Origin: Catonia carolina
Lineage: Eukaryota > Arthropoda > Insecta > Hemiptera > Achilidae
Assembly: GCA_035578175.1 (NCBI GenBank)
Contig: JAQMRL010000040.1
Coordinates: 1,390,212-1,454,211 of the forward strand
Length of the DNA: 64,000 bases
Reading direction: 5' to 3'
This document shows positions 45,464-57,557 of the stretch, in pieces (position 1 is the stretch's first letter; each line of letters starts with the position of its first letter). The notes beneath the pieces are model-generated. The model saw only the letters and a program-made list of their open reading frames with translations. It was not told the DNA's origin and did no database searches. The position numbers and the translations under genes were made by a program.

Positions 45464-47011
45464 CCCTCTCTTACCCAGTGAGGCATAGAAGTCACATTGG
45501 AGTGAAATACAAGACATAAAAACTTTAATTGTTAGCGACTATTTTTGATTAAAGAGCGCTGGATGTGAAGTGTAATAATTTTCTGTACCCTAACCAGGAA
45601 TCGAACCCGAGACCTCCGCTTTTCAGTGTAAGATGCTGACCACTACGCCACGGACGCGACCATTAGTTTCTTTTTAAAGTTAGTTTTAGTCTTAAATATT
45701 CGTGTTCATTTACTAAAATAAATTAGCATTTCTTCGAGTGTGTTGAATGTACATATAAGTATATTTTTTAGGCTATAAATACTGATTTTGTCCATTTTAC
45801 CAATATTTTTGAATTGTAACATTATTTAAGTCTTAAACAATGCTTTGCTGCAAATCTAAGCAAGAGAATTTTGTTTAGGAAGCCTGCACATAATTTTTAC
45901 TTATTCATATTGTTGGGAACTTTGATACCATCAAGCCCAATGTGACATATGTGTCACACTTTTTTGTCACGCCATCAAAAAAAGGCTGAAGGTCTAAAAG
46001 TGGTTTTATTTCACTTAAATGTCAGTAAAGTGTATGAAACAATGAGGAGGTAACATGCAAACCGTGTTTTGTCACAATAATGTAATTTTACACTAAGACC
46101 AAAAAACTGTTGTTTTGATTTTACTGCAGATTTAATACAGGGTTTAGCTACTGGCATTTAAAGGATGATAAAAAACGCTAAATAAACAATTTTTGAAAAT
46201 ATTGATATGGGAAAAGTGTTCAAAAACATTATTTTAAATTTGGACAAAACACGTTCTGCATGATGGACATAACTTGGTTTGAGTGGAAATTATGTAGACA
46301 AAGTTTTTTTGTAATGGACTTATTTATTATTTTAAGAAAGTTTAAAAATTTAAAGTTACTTATAATTCATAAAAATTAAAAGAAGACATATTGGAAGTAA
46401 TTAATAATAAATATAAAAAAATGATACACTAAAAAAATGATATTATAAAATGATTTTTTATGATAATTTTTTGTATGATATATTAAAAAATGATATACTG
46501 AATGTAGGCTACCTATTAAAAAATTATTAAACATATTATACGAAGTCTTATAATAAACATAATATAAGTAATAATGATTCAAAAGTTTAAATCCGAAGAT
46601 GACATCTTTCTTCTTCAAGACGGTTGAGAAAAGGTTGTATAGTGTGGATGATACCTCAACACTTTTATAGAATGGTAAAAGTGTGAAATAATGAGAATGC
46701 ATTCCACACAGCTGATTGGTAGACTGAAGCGCTCTTATTGGTCAGATGGACAAAACACTTTTTGACTGAATCTTGATGATGGACAAAACATGTTCTGCAC
46801 AAAACAGTAATTTTCAATATGCTTTTAACATTGGACAAAATTTTATTTAACTGAAAACACAGCTAAATATAATGTATTTCATGCAGGAGAATGCAATGGC
46901 GCCCCTAACTCAATTTTTTATTTTTTGTGAAAAAAACACGTTTTGCATGTTACCTCCTCCAATGAACGCATATTTTTTTGTGTTAAGTTAAAAAATTTGG
47001 GATTGAAAGGG
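45464..47011. mobile_element. piggyBac-like TTAA element
   Basis: TTAA at 45460-45463 and 47012-47015. The ends are CCCTCTCTTACCC and GGGATTGAAAGGG; CCCT ends on TTAA targets are typical of piggyBac elements. Inside, GAGGAGGTAACATGCAAAC (about 46044) is inverted near 46937 (GCATGTTACCTCCTCC). A tRNA-like stretch is present. No transposase frame is seen. Confidence 0.65.
45590..45662 (-). mobile_element. tRNA-like SINE head, family C
   Basis: On the minus strand: GTCGCGTCCGTGGCGTAGTG (A box) and CTCGGGTTCGATTCC (B box). The acceptor stem does not pair (nothing matches before the B-box side), so it is SINE-like and not a working tRNA gene. Its ends are unclear. Confidence 0.55.
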
Positions 47012-47104
47012 TTAATCGACTTATTGTAGCAAAAACTAACTGAGCGTAGGTATTAAAGCAAATGAAACAAATAAATGGATTAGTTTAACGTGATATGTTT
47101 GAGC

Positions 47105-49025
47105 AAATGCTTACTGTCGGTTTCATAATCATAGAGACCCGAGTTTGAACCCAAAGCATCTCCAAAACTATGAGTCGGATTTCAACATACTTTACACCAA
47201 AATTTAGCTCATTTTATTCTGCGTTGACCTATAATAATCCTACATTTTTAATATTGTTTAAAAATTGCCATATAAAGGTTGGAAGACAAAAAGACCCGGT
47301 TTTTTTCGTATCGCAACAAATTTCATGTGTTTAGAGACGTATAACTCGATAACTATTGTCGCCACCGGCTTTCTAGTAGCGCAGTCGTTTGAGCTCATAG
47401 GACGAGCCGGGCCGGGCATCCGGCGGCGTGGTTCAAAAATGAAACATCGAAGGGGGAGGTCGTCTTCGCCGCTGCCTAAAAGATTAGGAGCAGCCGCCGA
47501 CGCAGCGACCACCTTTCACCGCTGCCCCCGAAGGGGAGCAGTCGCCGGTGAAGCAAGGGTAGGGGATGGAGGTACAGATGACGGAATGAATACTCAATGT
47601 TGAGATGTCAACTTCCCCGTATCGATTCTCGCACACAGAGAATATCAATACTGTCACCTTCTCCTCCTTCTCTTGCATCGCTAGTGCATAGACCCATATG
47701 TTGCCACTTGGTACATGCGCTGTGAGAGGTATGACCGCTGGCGCATTCTATCGGCAGCAGCAACCCCATCACAGCGCCATAGTGAGCAAAATATGAACTA
47801 CGGACCGGCGTACAATTAAAAACAGTATCACTATTTGACCGAAAAGTTTGAAATTTTAACACAACATAGACAATTATATTCTTACAGCGTGTACGAAATT
47901 TCAAATTCATACGTTATTTAAGTTTTATTTTATTAACAATATTCTGAACCCTTGCTATCTCGGTAACCGCTCAATCGTTCGGCACGGGCAAACTAGGTAT
48001 CGTTTTATTCAGCGTAAAAACCTTAGTACAGATATGTTAATAACATGAAATATCGATTGGCCAATGTTGTGGTAGAATTTTTATAATTTTGAAAAATAGA
48101 CTGGGTAATACAGGGGACGGGTGTTACTATCCATGTTGCTAGTTTGTGTACGTGACATCCTGTCGGACTGTCTACCTGAATTGACAGACTGCATTGTCAA
48201 TTCAGGTAGACAGTCAGATTCAGGCAACATGGGTAGTAGTGCCCACCCCCGCATTACCCATCTAAAAATTCTACCACAACATTGGCCAATCGATATTTCT
48301 TGTTATTAACACATCTGTACTAAGGTTTTTACGGTGAATAAAACGATAGTATGCCCGTGCCGAACGATCGAGCGGTTACCGAGATAGCAAGGGTTCAGAA
48401 TATTGTTAATAAATCTTTTCTTTTTTTTTAGCTTTTATTTGTTATCGGGAACTGTACATTGTTGACAACTACCCAATTTTATCGCTGCTTTTTGCTGTAT
48501 TTTTGACGTGGATTAGACATGAGTTTGAACAGGGACCCCCAGTAGAGTTTGTTCATGGATGGCTGTCAACTGGTCACCATACAAAGTCGCTTGCCCAACC
48601 GGTGTTACTTAACAAATAATAGCGACTTTCAACCAGCTGACTGACTGGGCTGGCCCGAAGGCCAGCCTTAATAAATCAAAAATTTAAATAACGTATGAAT
48701 TTGAAATTTTGTACACGCTGTAAGAATATAATTGTTTATGTTGTGTTAAAATTTCAAACTATCCGGTCAAATGTTTATCGAGTTACACGCGTCTAAACGC
48801 ATGAAATTTGTTGTGGTATCAAAATACCGGGTCTTTTTGTCTCCTAACCTCGATATGGTAATTTTTAAACAACATTAAAAATATAGGGTTATTATAGGTA
48901 AACGCAGAATAAAATGAGCTAAATTTCGATTTAAAGTACGCTGAAATTTGACTCATAGTTTTGGAGATGCAAAGGTTCAAACTTGGGTGTCTATGATTAT
49001 GAAACCGATAGTAGGCGTTCGTATT
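47105..49025. mobile_element. Large fold-back element, about 1.9 kb
   Basis: Two arms of roughly 0.7 kb face each other around 48193, where GTCTACCTGAATTGACA meets its inverted copy across 8 bases. Arm pairs include 47121/49005 (GGTTTCATAATCATAGA) and 47990/48360 (GTTCGGCACGGGC region). The left arm is split by about 470 bp of GC-rich sequence (47354-47820) and the right arm by about 250 bp (48415-48665). No coding capacity seen. Confidence 0.75.
47354..47820 (+). other. GC-rich insertion within the fold-back arm
   Basis: Absent from the opposite arm, so inserted. TAGCGCAGTCGTTTGAGCTC with GGTTCAAAAAT about 45 bases on may be a tRNA-like SINE head. Open frames on both strands (47265-47603 and 47608-47910) overlap it, but nothing in them is recognisable. 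Confidence 0.4.
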
Positions 49026-49221
49026 AAAAGGAGTCAATGTTTTCGGAGAGACTAGTATGGCCACGGCCGCCGGGCTGCAGTTCCACACACTTTTTGTAAT
49101 CTCCGTAGCAGGATTTAATGCGAGACATTGTCGAAAGTTTTCTTTAAGTCAAGAAAGACTGCCAAAACGTTTTGTCAATATTAATTGTCCAGTAGTATTG
49201 TCGTTAAAATAACAAAATATA

Positions 49222-50232
49222 CAGGGTGATTCATGAAGTTCTCCCCCCACTTCTACAGCACATTGTACTAGTAAAAATAATGAAAAAATGTTATATAAAC
49301 ATAGGTCCGAAAACGCTTCGTTAGCGAGTTACAGCTAGCGAAAGTTTCGCCTGGATTTCAGTTCACCAGGTGAAATGAGGTCTTCCTGGAATTGTGGTAA
49401 GGTAGATTAAGGGGCAAATTCAATCATTTCTTATGGTTTTTGATCTGATAAATTGAATAAAACAGGTCCCAGATCTGTAAGTTAAATAGTTTTTGAGAAA
49501 ACCAGTGTCAAATGCAAAAAATGGAGTGAAAATCACATTTTTTCATCTTTGGGCAAGAATAACTTTGTTATTTCACCAAGAAACAGTTAAAATTTTTCAA
49601 TAAAAAATGTAGAAAATTTTATTCTGAACAAACCGGTGTAAATAAAGTACACAGAAAGCGAATAGTTTTTGAGAAAACCAGTGTCAAATGCAAAAAAATG
49701 GAGTGAAAAAAACACATTTTTTCATTTTAGTTTTTCCGGTTAATTTTACTTTGTACTCTTATGAATAAAAACTCATTTAATCAAACATCTATTCGCTTTC
49801 TGTGTACTTAATTTACACCGGTTTGTTCAGAATAAAATTTTCTACATGTTTTATTGAAAAATTTTAACTGTTTCTTGGTGAAATAACACAGTTATCCTTG
49901 CCCAAAGATGAAAAAATAAGTTTTTCACTCCATTTTTTGCATTTGACACTGGTTTTCTTAAAAACTATTTAACTTACAGATCTGGGACCTGTTTTATTCA
50001 ATTTATCAGATCAAAAACCATAAGAAATGATTGAATTTGCCCCTTAATCTACCTTACCACAATTCCAGGAAGACCTCATTTCACCTGGTGAACTGAAATC
50101 CAGGCGAAACTTTCGCTAGCTGTAACTCGCTAACGAAGCGTTTTCGGACCTATGTTTATATAACATTTTTTCATTATTTTTACTAGTACAATGTGCTGTA
50201 GAAGTGGGGGGAGAACTTCATGAATCACCCTG
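49222..50232. mobile_element. Near-perfect palindromic MITE, copy 2
   Basis: Same family as 22894-23909 but with the central 100 bp in the opposite orientation. TA on both sides (49220-49221 and 50233-50234). Confidence 0.9.
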
Positions 50233-50244
50233 TATAATAAAAAA

Positions 50245-51021
50245 TCTGGTGTGAAACACTCACACAACTTTCTCTTGCCAATGCATATAATTAATAATAA
50301 ACTTAACATTATTAATAAAATATTAGAAATAAACAAAAACTAACCTCAAAAACATAACCTTATTTTAATCATGAGTGAATGACGCAAAATTACAATCGAA
50401 CTCAGTTTGGCTTAAAAATACGGAAAATCACGCTTTCACGCTAAACTAGGCTCTGTAGAGAAAAATGCTCTAAACAAAAGTTGTAGATCTTTTAATTTTC
50501 TATAAATTTAATTATATACACTTTTGTCGTAAAATGCATACTAAGACCGAAATGTTAAAAAAATCGATTTTTCTCACGTTTTCGTGAGAAAAAAAAAGAA
50601 AATCGCAAATTACCGCTAAACTAAGCATTATACAAAAAAATGTTTGAAATAAAAGTTGTAGAATTTTACATTTTCTACAACTTTTATTATATAACGTTTT
50701 GCGCTAAAATGCATATTAAAGCCGCAATCTTAAAAAGAAAATGTTTTTACGTAAAAAAACAGCCTCAAGCAGAATTTCAGCAAACATGGCGCCTACCCTA
50801 TATTGTAGAGCATAAAAAATGTAGTAAACCAGTTGATTTTTAAAAAAATCGTAGGACTAGTTTTTGAGAAAATCGCAAAAAAGTGAAAAATTATACGAAT
50901 AAACTACTACTTCCGGTTGACCGATTTTGATGAAAATGTTCGTGTCGGGTCCGGTAGTGATATGTAACTTACGTTTCAAGTTTCAAGTTCGTACGATGTT
51001 CCGTTCTTGAGGTATTGTGTG

Positions 51022-51108
<87 letters not shown>

Positions 51109-51153
51109 TCACACACACACACAAACATGCGCGCACGCACGCACGCACGCACG

Positions 51154-51216
<63 letters not shown>

Positions 51217-51363
51217 ACACACACACAGACCAATCGCTAAAAACATGTTTTTTGGGTTCAGGGGGTCTGAAAACGTATAGATCCGGTGAAAACCCGATTT
51301 CTTTAAAATCGACATGAAAACAATACTTTCCTTCCTATATATTCATATAGGCAAGAGAAAGTA
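50245..51363 (-). mobile_element. HINE-like repeat, full length, receptor intron 2
   Basis: Both ends intact. The CA tract (51022-51229) has ACGC and ACTC interruptions. The body is very close to the copy at 12097-13111 (shared AAGCAGAATTTCAGCAAAC). Confidence 0.92.
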
Positions 51364-51366
51364 AAA

Positions 51367-52113
51367 AGGTATAGATTCTGAAGTCACGAGATTGCCTTTT
51401 GCGTATGTATGGGCTGTGAAATATTTGCAGTGTTGCCAACCTCAACAGTGAAACACTACTCTTACGTTTCACTAACGTGCAGTTTTATAGATAAATTTTT
51501 TAAGCTGTGGTTTATTCCGAGAAAATGTTTTCTTCATTAAATCTTATAAGAAATAAATATGACCTGTAATATTGCCTATAGCTTAATTACACGACTAGAA
51601 ACGTTTGAAATATTGTAATTACGAATGAATCGCCTTCTTTACTATCGCTGTCATCAGCGTTTTCATTATCAGTCTCTCTAATATCTACCTAACCGTTTTC
51701 ATTTTTTTACCAGTTGTCAACAAAACTGTTAAAGAATAGCTTCTTCACGTCCTTAATTACCTTTTTTAATTTTTCGAATTGTGGAAAAAGAAACATCACA
51801 GTAGTTAGCCGCTTACTCACGGCTTTTGTTAAGAGGCGCGGTTCGGCATTTTTGTTTAACTTCAACTTCACAACATTTTATTACATTGCATTCAGCACTG
51901 TGAATAGTTCGACCACGTTTTTGAGAAACCGACATTTGTGTTTACGTTAACAAACAGTTATATTAGTACAGTCAACTTAGAAAAGGTTCCGCGATAGACT
52001 GTACTGTGTCTCTGAGTATACCTAGTATAAGTTGTTATGTTTGTCGCACATGCGCACTGATACTTTTCCCCCTTTACCCCTTGTTGCAAACAAGGGCAAA
52101 CTCGTGACTCGAG
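51367..52113 (-). mobile_element. Degraded DNA transposon, copy 2
   Basis: Counterpart of 2089-3331 without the hAT-like MITE. The minus strand at 51936-51700 encodes MSVSQKRGRTIHSAECNVIK, then after a stop AANYCDVSFSTIRKIKKGN, the shape of a DDE-transposase N-terminus with a helix-turn-helix. It contains internal stops. Confidence 0.65.
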
Positions 52114-52124
52114 TGACTATAGTT

Positions 52125-52745
52125 CTTCTTCTTCTTATTGCGCCATCTCCCTTCGAAGGTTGGCGATCCAATTGGCTGTAATCACTCGAGATGTGACGGC
52201 TCTGAAGATCTCGGATGACGTTCTGCCGAGCCATCGACGTAAGTCCCTGAGCCAAGAATTCTGTCTCCTCCCCACTGATCTGCTCCCCTGAATCTTCCCC
52301 TCAATGATCAGCCGAAGCATCTCATACCTACCGCCTCTCATCAGGTGTCCGATGTACGCCAATTTACGCTCCTTAACAGTTAATAGCAGCTCCTTGTTCT
52401 TCGCAATTCTGTTGAAGACTTCACAATTTGTCACTCTATGCATCCAGGAAATGCGTAGCATTCTCCTGTAGAGGTACATTTCGAATGCCTCTATACGTCT
52501 TTCCAATGAGGGATTGAGGGTCCAGCTCTCGCAACCATAGAGAACGATGGGAAACACGTAGCAGCGTAGCATTCGAATTCTAAGACTTAAATCTAGATCC
52601 TTCTTGCTGAATAAGTTCCTCATACTGATAAATACCTTCCTAGCGTGTTCAATTCTTGACAATACTTCCCTCTTTGAAATGCAATCGCTACTTAGGAACG
52701 CTCCCAAATATCTGAAGGACGACACTTGCTCTATGATGTTATTAT
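52125..52745 (-). mobile_element. RTE-like LINE, 5'-truncated, 50 bp before receptor exon 3
   Basis: TGACTATAGTT lies on both sides (52114-52124 and 52746-52756). The minus frame is open for 196 codons: FRYLGAFLSSDCISKREVLS, then LRCYVFPIVLYGCESWTL, YRRMLRISWMHRVTN and LAYIGHLMRGGRYEMLRLII. The tail is a CTT/AAG repeat. An open frame suggests a recent insertion. Confidence 0.88.
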
Positions 52746-52795
52746 TGACTATAGTTAGTACAATCTAATTAATTATGATGCATTTTCGATTCCAG

Positions 52796-52897
52796 GGCAC
52801 TGATTCGGTTTTTAAAATGAAGTATCTTCTTGAAGCTGGACCTTGCGTCATGATTGTGTACTTTTATTCAGCGAATGGACAAAACTTAAAAGATGAG
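52796..52897 (+). CDS. Odorant receptor, exon 3 (TM6)
   Basis: The acceptor is ATTTTCGATTCCAG and the donor is GTACGT. The only open frame (phase 0 at both ends) gives 34 codons: GTDSVFKMKYLLEAGPCVMI then VYFYSANGQNLKDE. A helix (about residues 303-316 of the joined protein) followed by G-x-x-L-x-D/E is what odorant receptors show in TM6 and just after it. Exon 2 and exon 4 join to it in phase. The other two frames meet stops within 8 codons. Confidence 0.82.
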
Positions 52898-52934
52898 GTA
52901 CGTCTATGATGTAGATTTATTTTAAATGCATATA

Positions 52935-53871
52935 CACGGTGTGGCTATTATATAACCAGACAGACGATGTAAATAATTTTATTTTTATTTTATACACAAT
53001 CACTTATTGTCACCTTCAATATACACTCCTTCTCTATCCCTACAACGCTCCGTGCAAATTTTCCATTGTTGGAATCAGTGCTGGAAGTCATCTTCTGTCA
53101 GCCGCTTCAGGACACATGCCGGTTTCTCTTTTGCAGCTTTCACAGACTTAAATCTTGTCTTTTTAATGCAGATTTCACCTTAGGGAACAGGTAGAATAAT
53201 ATATAATAACACATGTGATGAAACTTGGTTTTTTACTTATGATCCGGTAACGAAGCGCCAATCCATGCACTGGAAGAACCGAACTTCACCAAGAGCCAAA
53301 AAAACTCGAATTAGCAAGTCAAAATTTAAATCAATGATGATTGTTGTTTTTTTTTATATCCATGGGATTGTGTACCTTCAGTGGGTTCCTGAAGGTCAAA
53401 CAATTAATCAATATCACCTTGAGGTGCTTTCTACACTATGTCAAAGAGTAAGGAAAACCGCCGCAAAATGTGGAAGGACAAATCATGGGTTCTCCACCAA
53501 GACAATGCACCAGCTCATTTCGCGTTATCTGTCAAGAGGTTCCTAGCCAAGTACAGCATCTCAGTGTTAGAACATCCACCTTATTCTCCAGATCTTGCAC
53601 CATGTGACTCCTACCTGTTCCCTAAAGTGAAATCTGCATTAAACGGGACAAGATTTGAGTCTGTGGAAGCTGTAAAAGAGAAAGCGGCACGTGTCCTGAA
53701 GGAGCTGACAGAAGATAACTTCCAGCACTGTTTCCAACAATGGAAAATTCGCATGGAGCGTTGTAGGGATAGAGAAGGAGTGTATATTGAAGGTGACAAT
53801 AAGTGATTATGTATAAAATAAAAATAAAATTTTTCACAACGTCAGTCTTGTTATTTAATAGCCACACCTCG
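52935..53871 (+). mobile_element. Fold-back mariner, receptor intron 3
   Basis: The left arm (52935-53194) is the inverted 3' end. The junction is the same as in 16310-18060. The plus strand then encodes TCDETWFFTYDP (first catalytic D), SKSKFKSMMIVVFFYIHGIV, a frameshift, VLHQDNAPAHFALSVKRF (second D) and EHPPYSPDLAPCDSYLFPKV (third D). Thirty-four residues separate the second and third D, so this is a mariner D,D34D transposase missing its N-terminus. Confidence 0.85.
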
Positions 53872-53883
53872 TATAAGGCGAAA

Positions 53884-55302
53884 TTAAAGTTGCGGTTTCG
53901 TTTGTGCGATCGTCGCATGCGATTACTGCATGGAGCCGCTGCATGCGTCACTGCCATTACTCAGCAAATGGATTTCTTAAGAAGTGGTTACGTTTATGCG
54001 TCCGACGCAAGAGGTCGCATGCGTCGGCTGCATCGACTGCTTTGGCAGCCAGTCACCTGCACCAGTCGCATGCGTCTGGAAGTTGAAAATTAGTTTTTCC
54101 AAAGACGATGACGCAAAACTCATTGAGTTAGCTGCAGAAAAACTACAACTATTTGATCCTTCAAACTTGCTATCATCGTCTAATAGATACGGTAAACTCC
54201 CGCTAATCCGAAATAATTAGGGTGAGCCGACTTCGGATAAGCCGGATTTTTTAAGTAACAAGAAAATGGTGTTTTATTGTTAAAACAAAATATTACTGTG
54301 TCCTAAAACTTTTATTTGTACGATTTAATTGTCAAATATTTACCATAAATAGTAATTCTTTTTTTGAAAAGTCAAAAAAAATTTTTGGTTTTATTTTCCA
54401 TTCGCTTTTTTACCAAAATGTCCCGCCAACGTTTAACTAAAATTACATCAGTGGGCGACGCTTCAATGGTTTTGACCACGCGTTTACGTTTACACGACAT
54501 TGTTAACACTTTGGCTACCGGACCAGATATGTCATACTTTACCACCAACCCAGATTTACGCCTGTTGGACACTGGCGCATGACAAAGAAATTAGAACTGC
54601 AGACAGTATTGCCAACCTAACCAGAACCCAAGATGATTTTTCTACACCCCAGACCCACTGCTAGAGTCACATCCATTAACACTGCATTAAAGTGTGTCCA
54701 TATAGGTTCATAACTGATGAGAACGTTGCAATGTTTCGTGTCCAAGAATTGTACACATGGGCCGAGGGCGAAACTAAATGTGTCCAGATTTTGTACACAT
54801 GGTAGCCAAAATATAATTTCACTTCCACTACCAGTACGTAACACTAATTAGCCACAAAACGAAATGAAAACTACATTAAGGCCAAGACACTACCGTACCC
54901 TTTTAACCACAATACAGTAGGCCTACTAATTGACTGTTTGCAGCAAAGGTGATGTAGCCAAAATAAACAGTAAGCCTAAAAGTAGGCTACCGCTCCAAGG
55001 AAAATACTTATGTTATCGGTAAAAATCCTGTCTGCAATGCTGAATGTCATGTAGGCATACTTTACATGCTATAATTTACAGTTCAATTTGCTTAAACAGT
55101 ATTTTGGTACAGAAATAAAATTTACAGTATTTATTATTTATTGTTTTTATTACAGTTATTTGTAGAAAAATTACAATTAATAGACTGAGTATTTTTTTAC
55201 GTTTCGGTTAACCCCCGCACGTGCAGTTGGATCGTACGTTCCACTGCACAAACGAAACAATTCAACTTATGCGTCAGTCGAACAAACGAAACCGCACTTT
55301 AA
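53884..55302. mobile_element. PIF/Harbinger-like element with a Tigger insertion
   Basis: The ends are TTAAAGTTGCGGTTTCGTTT and the complement of TTAAAGTGCGGTTTCGTTT. The left subterminal part contains TCGCATGCGATTACTGCATG, related to the satellite at 1-1611. A plus-strand stretch near 54097 (DDDAKLIELAAEKLQLFDPS) looks like the start of a MADF-type domain, which often accompanies Harbinger elements. It is cut by pogo/Tigger sequence. The superfamily call is tentative. Confidence 0.5.
54186..54600 (-). mobile_element. Pogo/Tigger fragment
   Basis: GTAAACTCCCGCTAATCCG at 54191-54209 and CTTCGGATAAGCCGGA resemble a Tigger end. On the minus strand MSCKRKRVVKTIEA (about 54500 down) matches the usual start of Tigger transposases, whose helix-turn-helix follows. 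The next residues depart from the family. The other end is not found. Confidence 0.5.
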
Positions 55303-55945
55303 GGCCGGGCGTATACTGGAACGCAGGTGGGACAGTGCGTTTGAGACGGACACGAGCAGGGCAGGGCAGGGCAGGCACAGCAGATACTTCTCCCAGCGTA
55401 CACTGGAGATGAAGGACAGGCAAATATTTTTTTCATGTTCAGAAATCAGCTCATGTTTGGCCATTTAGCATATTGGATCATTTTATTAAGAGGGATAGGT
55501 TAGTATCGGATTAGTATTGTATGAATTACTTAATTGTATTGTATTTCAAAGCGAAGGGAGAACATTTTATGGCAAAGTGACTTTATAACGCATGGCAAGT
55601 TTAAGTTAACACAAGTTTGATGACACTACATTCAAGAATTATACTGGGTTTACAACTGAAGAGTTTTTCATGTAATCAGAATGATTGGTATGATACAATA
55701 AGGTATCGGTACGCACAAAATTTATTAGCTTCTCTTGGACTGTCATGTTTCCTGGTCAACGCGTGTACTAAAACTGTGCCTTGACTACAAACTGTGGCTG
55801 CTCGACACAGACATGTTGCTGTGCCATGTCTGCTACATGTCTGCCTCCCAATATGGCCGGGCGTATACTGGAACGCAGGTGGCACAGGCCGTTCGAGACG
55901 GACACGAGCAGGGCAGGGGAGGGGAGGGCAGGCACAGCAGATAAA

Positions 55946-56695
55946 GGGTGATTCAAAAAGAGCGCCGGTTTTTAAACGGCTGGAAAATTTTTGTTTATCG
56001 GTTGGCAACATTGTTTGACCTCATTTCTATTTTGGAGAACATTCCGATTGACGATTCAGTTGTAGTTTCTCTTGTATGCACAGCGAGTGACAGTTTGGTG
56101 CGGGTTTTGGTCGGGCGGTGTCATCGGCCCTTACTTTTTTGAAAATCAAGAAGGACAAGCCGTGACAGTAAATGGAGACCGATACCGTACGATGATTAGG
56201 GAGTTTTTGTGGCGTCATTTGCATGGAATGGACATTGACGAGTTGTGGTTTCAGCAGGTTGGTGCCACCTGTCACGCTGCAGGAGAAACAATGTTGTTGC
56301 TCCGTGAACGGTTCCAGGATCGCATCATTTCTCGTAATTCCGACCATCAATGGCTACCAAGAACGTGTGACTTGACGCCTTGTGACTTTCATCTTTGGGG
56401 TCATCTGAAGTCATTGGTGTATGCCAATAAACCCCGAAACATCAATGACTTGAAGGAGGAAATTCGACGGGTTATCGGGCAAATGAAAGTCGAAACTTGT
56501 CGTGCAGTAATATCCAGTTTCATGGACAGAGTTGATGCGTGCCAGCGCAGTAGAGGAGGACACATGCATGACATCATTTTTCATACATAAAATCGGAAGG
56601 AAAGATGAACTTGTTGATGTATTTATTTTCAGTTTTTCAATAAAATAAATCTCTTAATTTGATATATCAAAACCGGCGCTCTTTTTGAATCACCC
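55946..56695 (+). mobile_element. DUF4817-type mariner derivative, copy 5 (keeps catalytic region)
   Basis: A different deletion from the other copies: the N-terminus is lost and the catalytic part kept. Confidence 0.88.
56072..56590 (+). pseudogene. Mariner transposase, catalytic half with a lost aspartate
   Basis: The 172-codon frame encodes VTVWCGFWSGGVIGPYFFEN, DELWFQQVGATCHAAGE, LLRERFQDRIISRNSDHQW and CDLTPCDFHLWGHLKSLVYA, ending in HMHDIIFHT. In the family the second catalytic position reads QQDGAT. Here it is QQVGAT, a single-base change (GAT to GTT) that removes an essential aspartate. The third aspartate (PCDFHLW) is kept and the first is in the deleted part. The start shown is not a true one. 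Confidence 0.85.
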
Positions 56696-57134
56696 TATAT
56701 TTCTGGAGATGCAGGACAGGCGAATATTTTTTTCAGGTTCAGAAATTAGCTCATGTTTGACCATTTAGCACATTGGATCATTTTAGTGTGAGTGATATGT
56801 TAGTAGCGGATTCGTCCGATTCCAATATAGAAGAATTAATTTTACTTGTATTGTATTGAATTACATAATTGTATTGTATTTCAAAGCGTAGGGAGAAAAT
56901 TTTATAGCAAAGTGACTTTATAAAAAAACGTAAACCGCATTCAAGTTAACACAAGTTTGACGATACTAAATTCAATAATTATACTAGGTTTGCAACTGAA
57001 GAGTTTTTCATGTAATCAGCACAAATTTTATTAGCTTTTCAAAGACCAACATGTTTCCTCCTCAACGCGTGTACTAAAACTGTGCCTCAACTACAAACTG
57101 TGGCTGCTTGACACAGACACGTTGCTGTGCCAGA

Positions 57135-57556
57135 CAAGTTAGGGTTTTTAAAATTCAAAAGAAAGCTATTATATTAGGTGTATGGTGGGAGCTAACCAGC
57201 TAACCTCATCCACACCACTATTTAACAACCTTACAATTGCTTACAGTTCCCTCTCTTTACATTTTCGAGGTGATTATGTATGTAAAGCAAAATAATTTTA
57301 TGCAGAATTTCAATGTTCACAATCATAACACGAGAAACAGAAATGATTATTATGTGGCTAATCACTCCACAAAATTATTTGAACAAAAACCTACTTATGC
57401 AGGGAGAAAATTCATGAATAAATTACCCCCAATTTTTAAAATGTGAGCATTTAAATTCCTTTAAAAAAAATCTGAAAAATTACTTGATCGGTGAAACTTT
57501 TTATAGCGTACAAGAATTTCTTTGTTGATAGTAGGGATACATTGTGTGATTCTTAT
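57135..57556 (+). mobile_element. LINE C-terminal fragment, same family as 13351-14446
   Basis: Encodes FKIQKKAI, then after frameshifts LLTVPSLYIFEVIMYVKQNN and KLFEQKPTYAGRKFMNKLPP. The left limit is approximate. Confidence 0.75.
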
Positions 57557-57557
57557 A

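Noticed and set aside
46376..46702. A 108-codon minus-strand frame rich in F, Y and I
   Set aside because: AT-rich chance frame inside a TTAA element; no start context, motif or splice support.
47608..47910. Minus-strand 100-codon frame and the overlapping plus-strand frame at 47265
   Set aside because: Both cross the border of an inserted GC-rich segment and have no motif.
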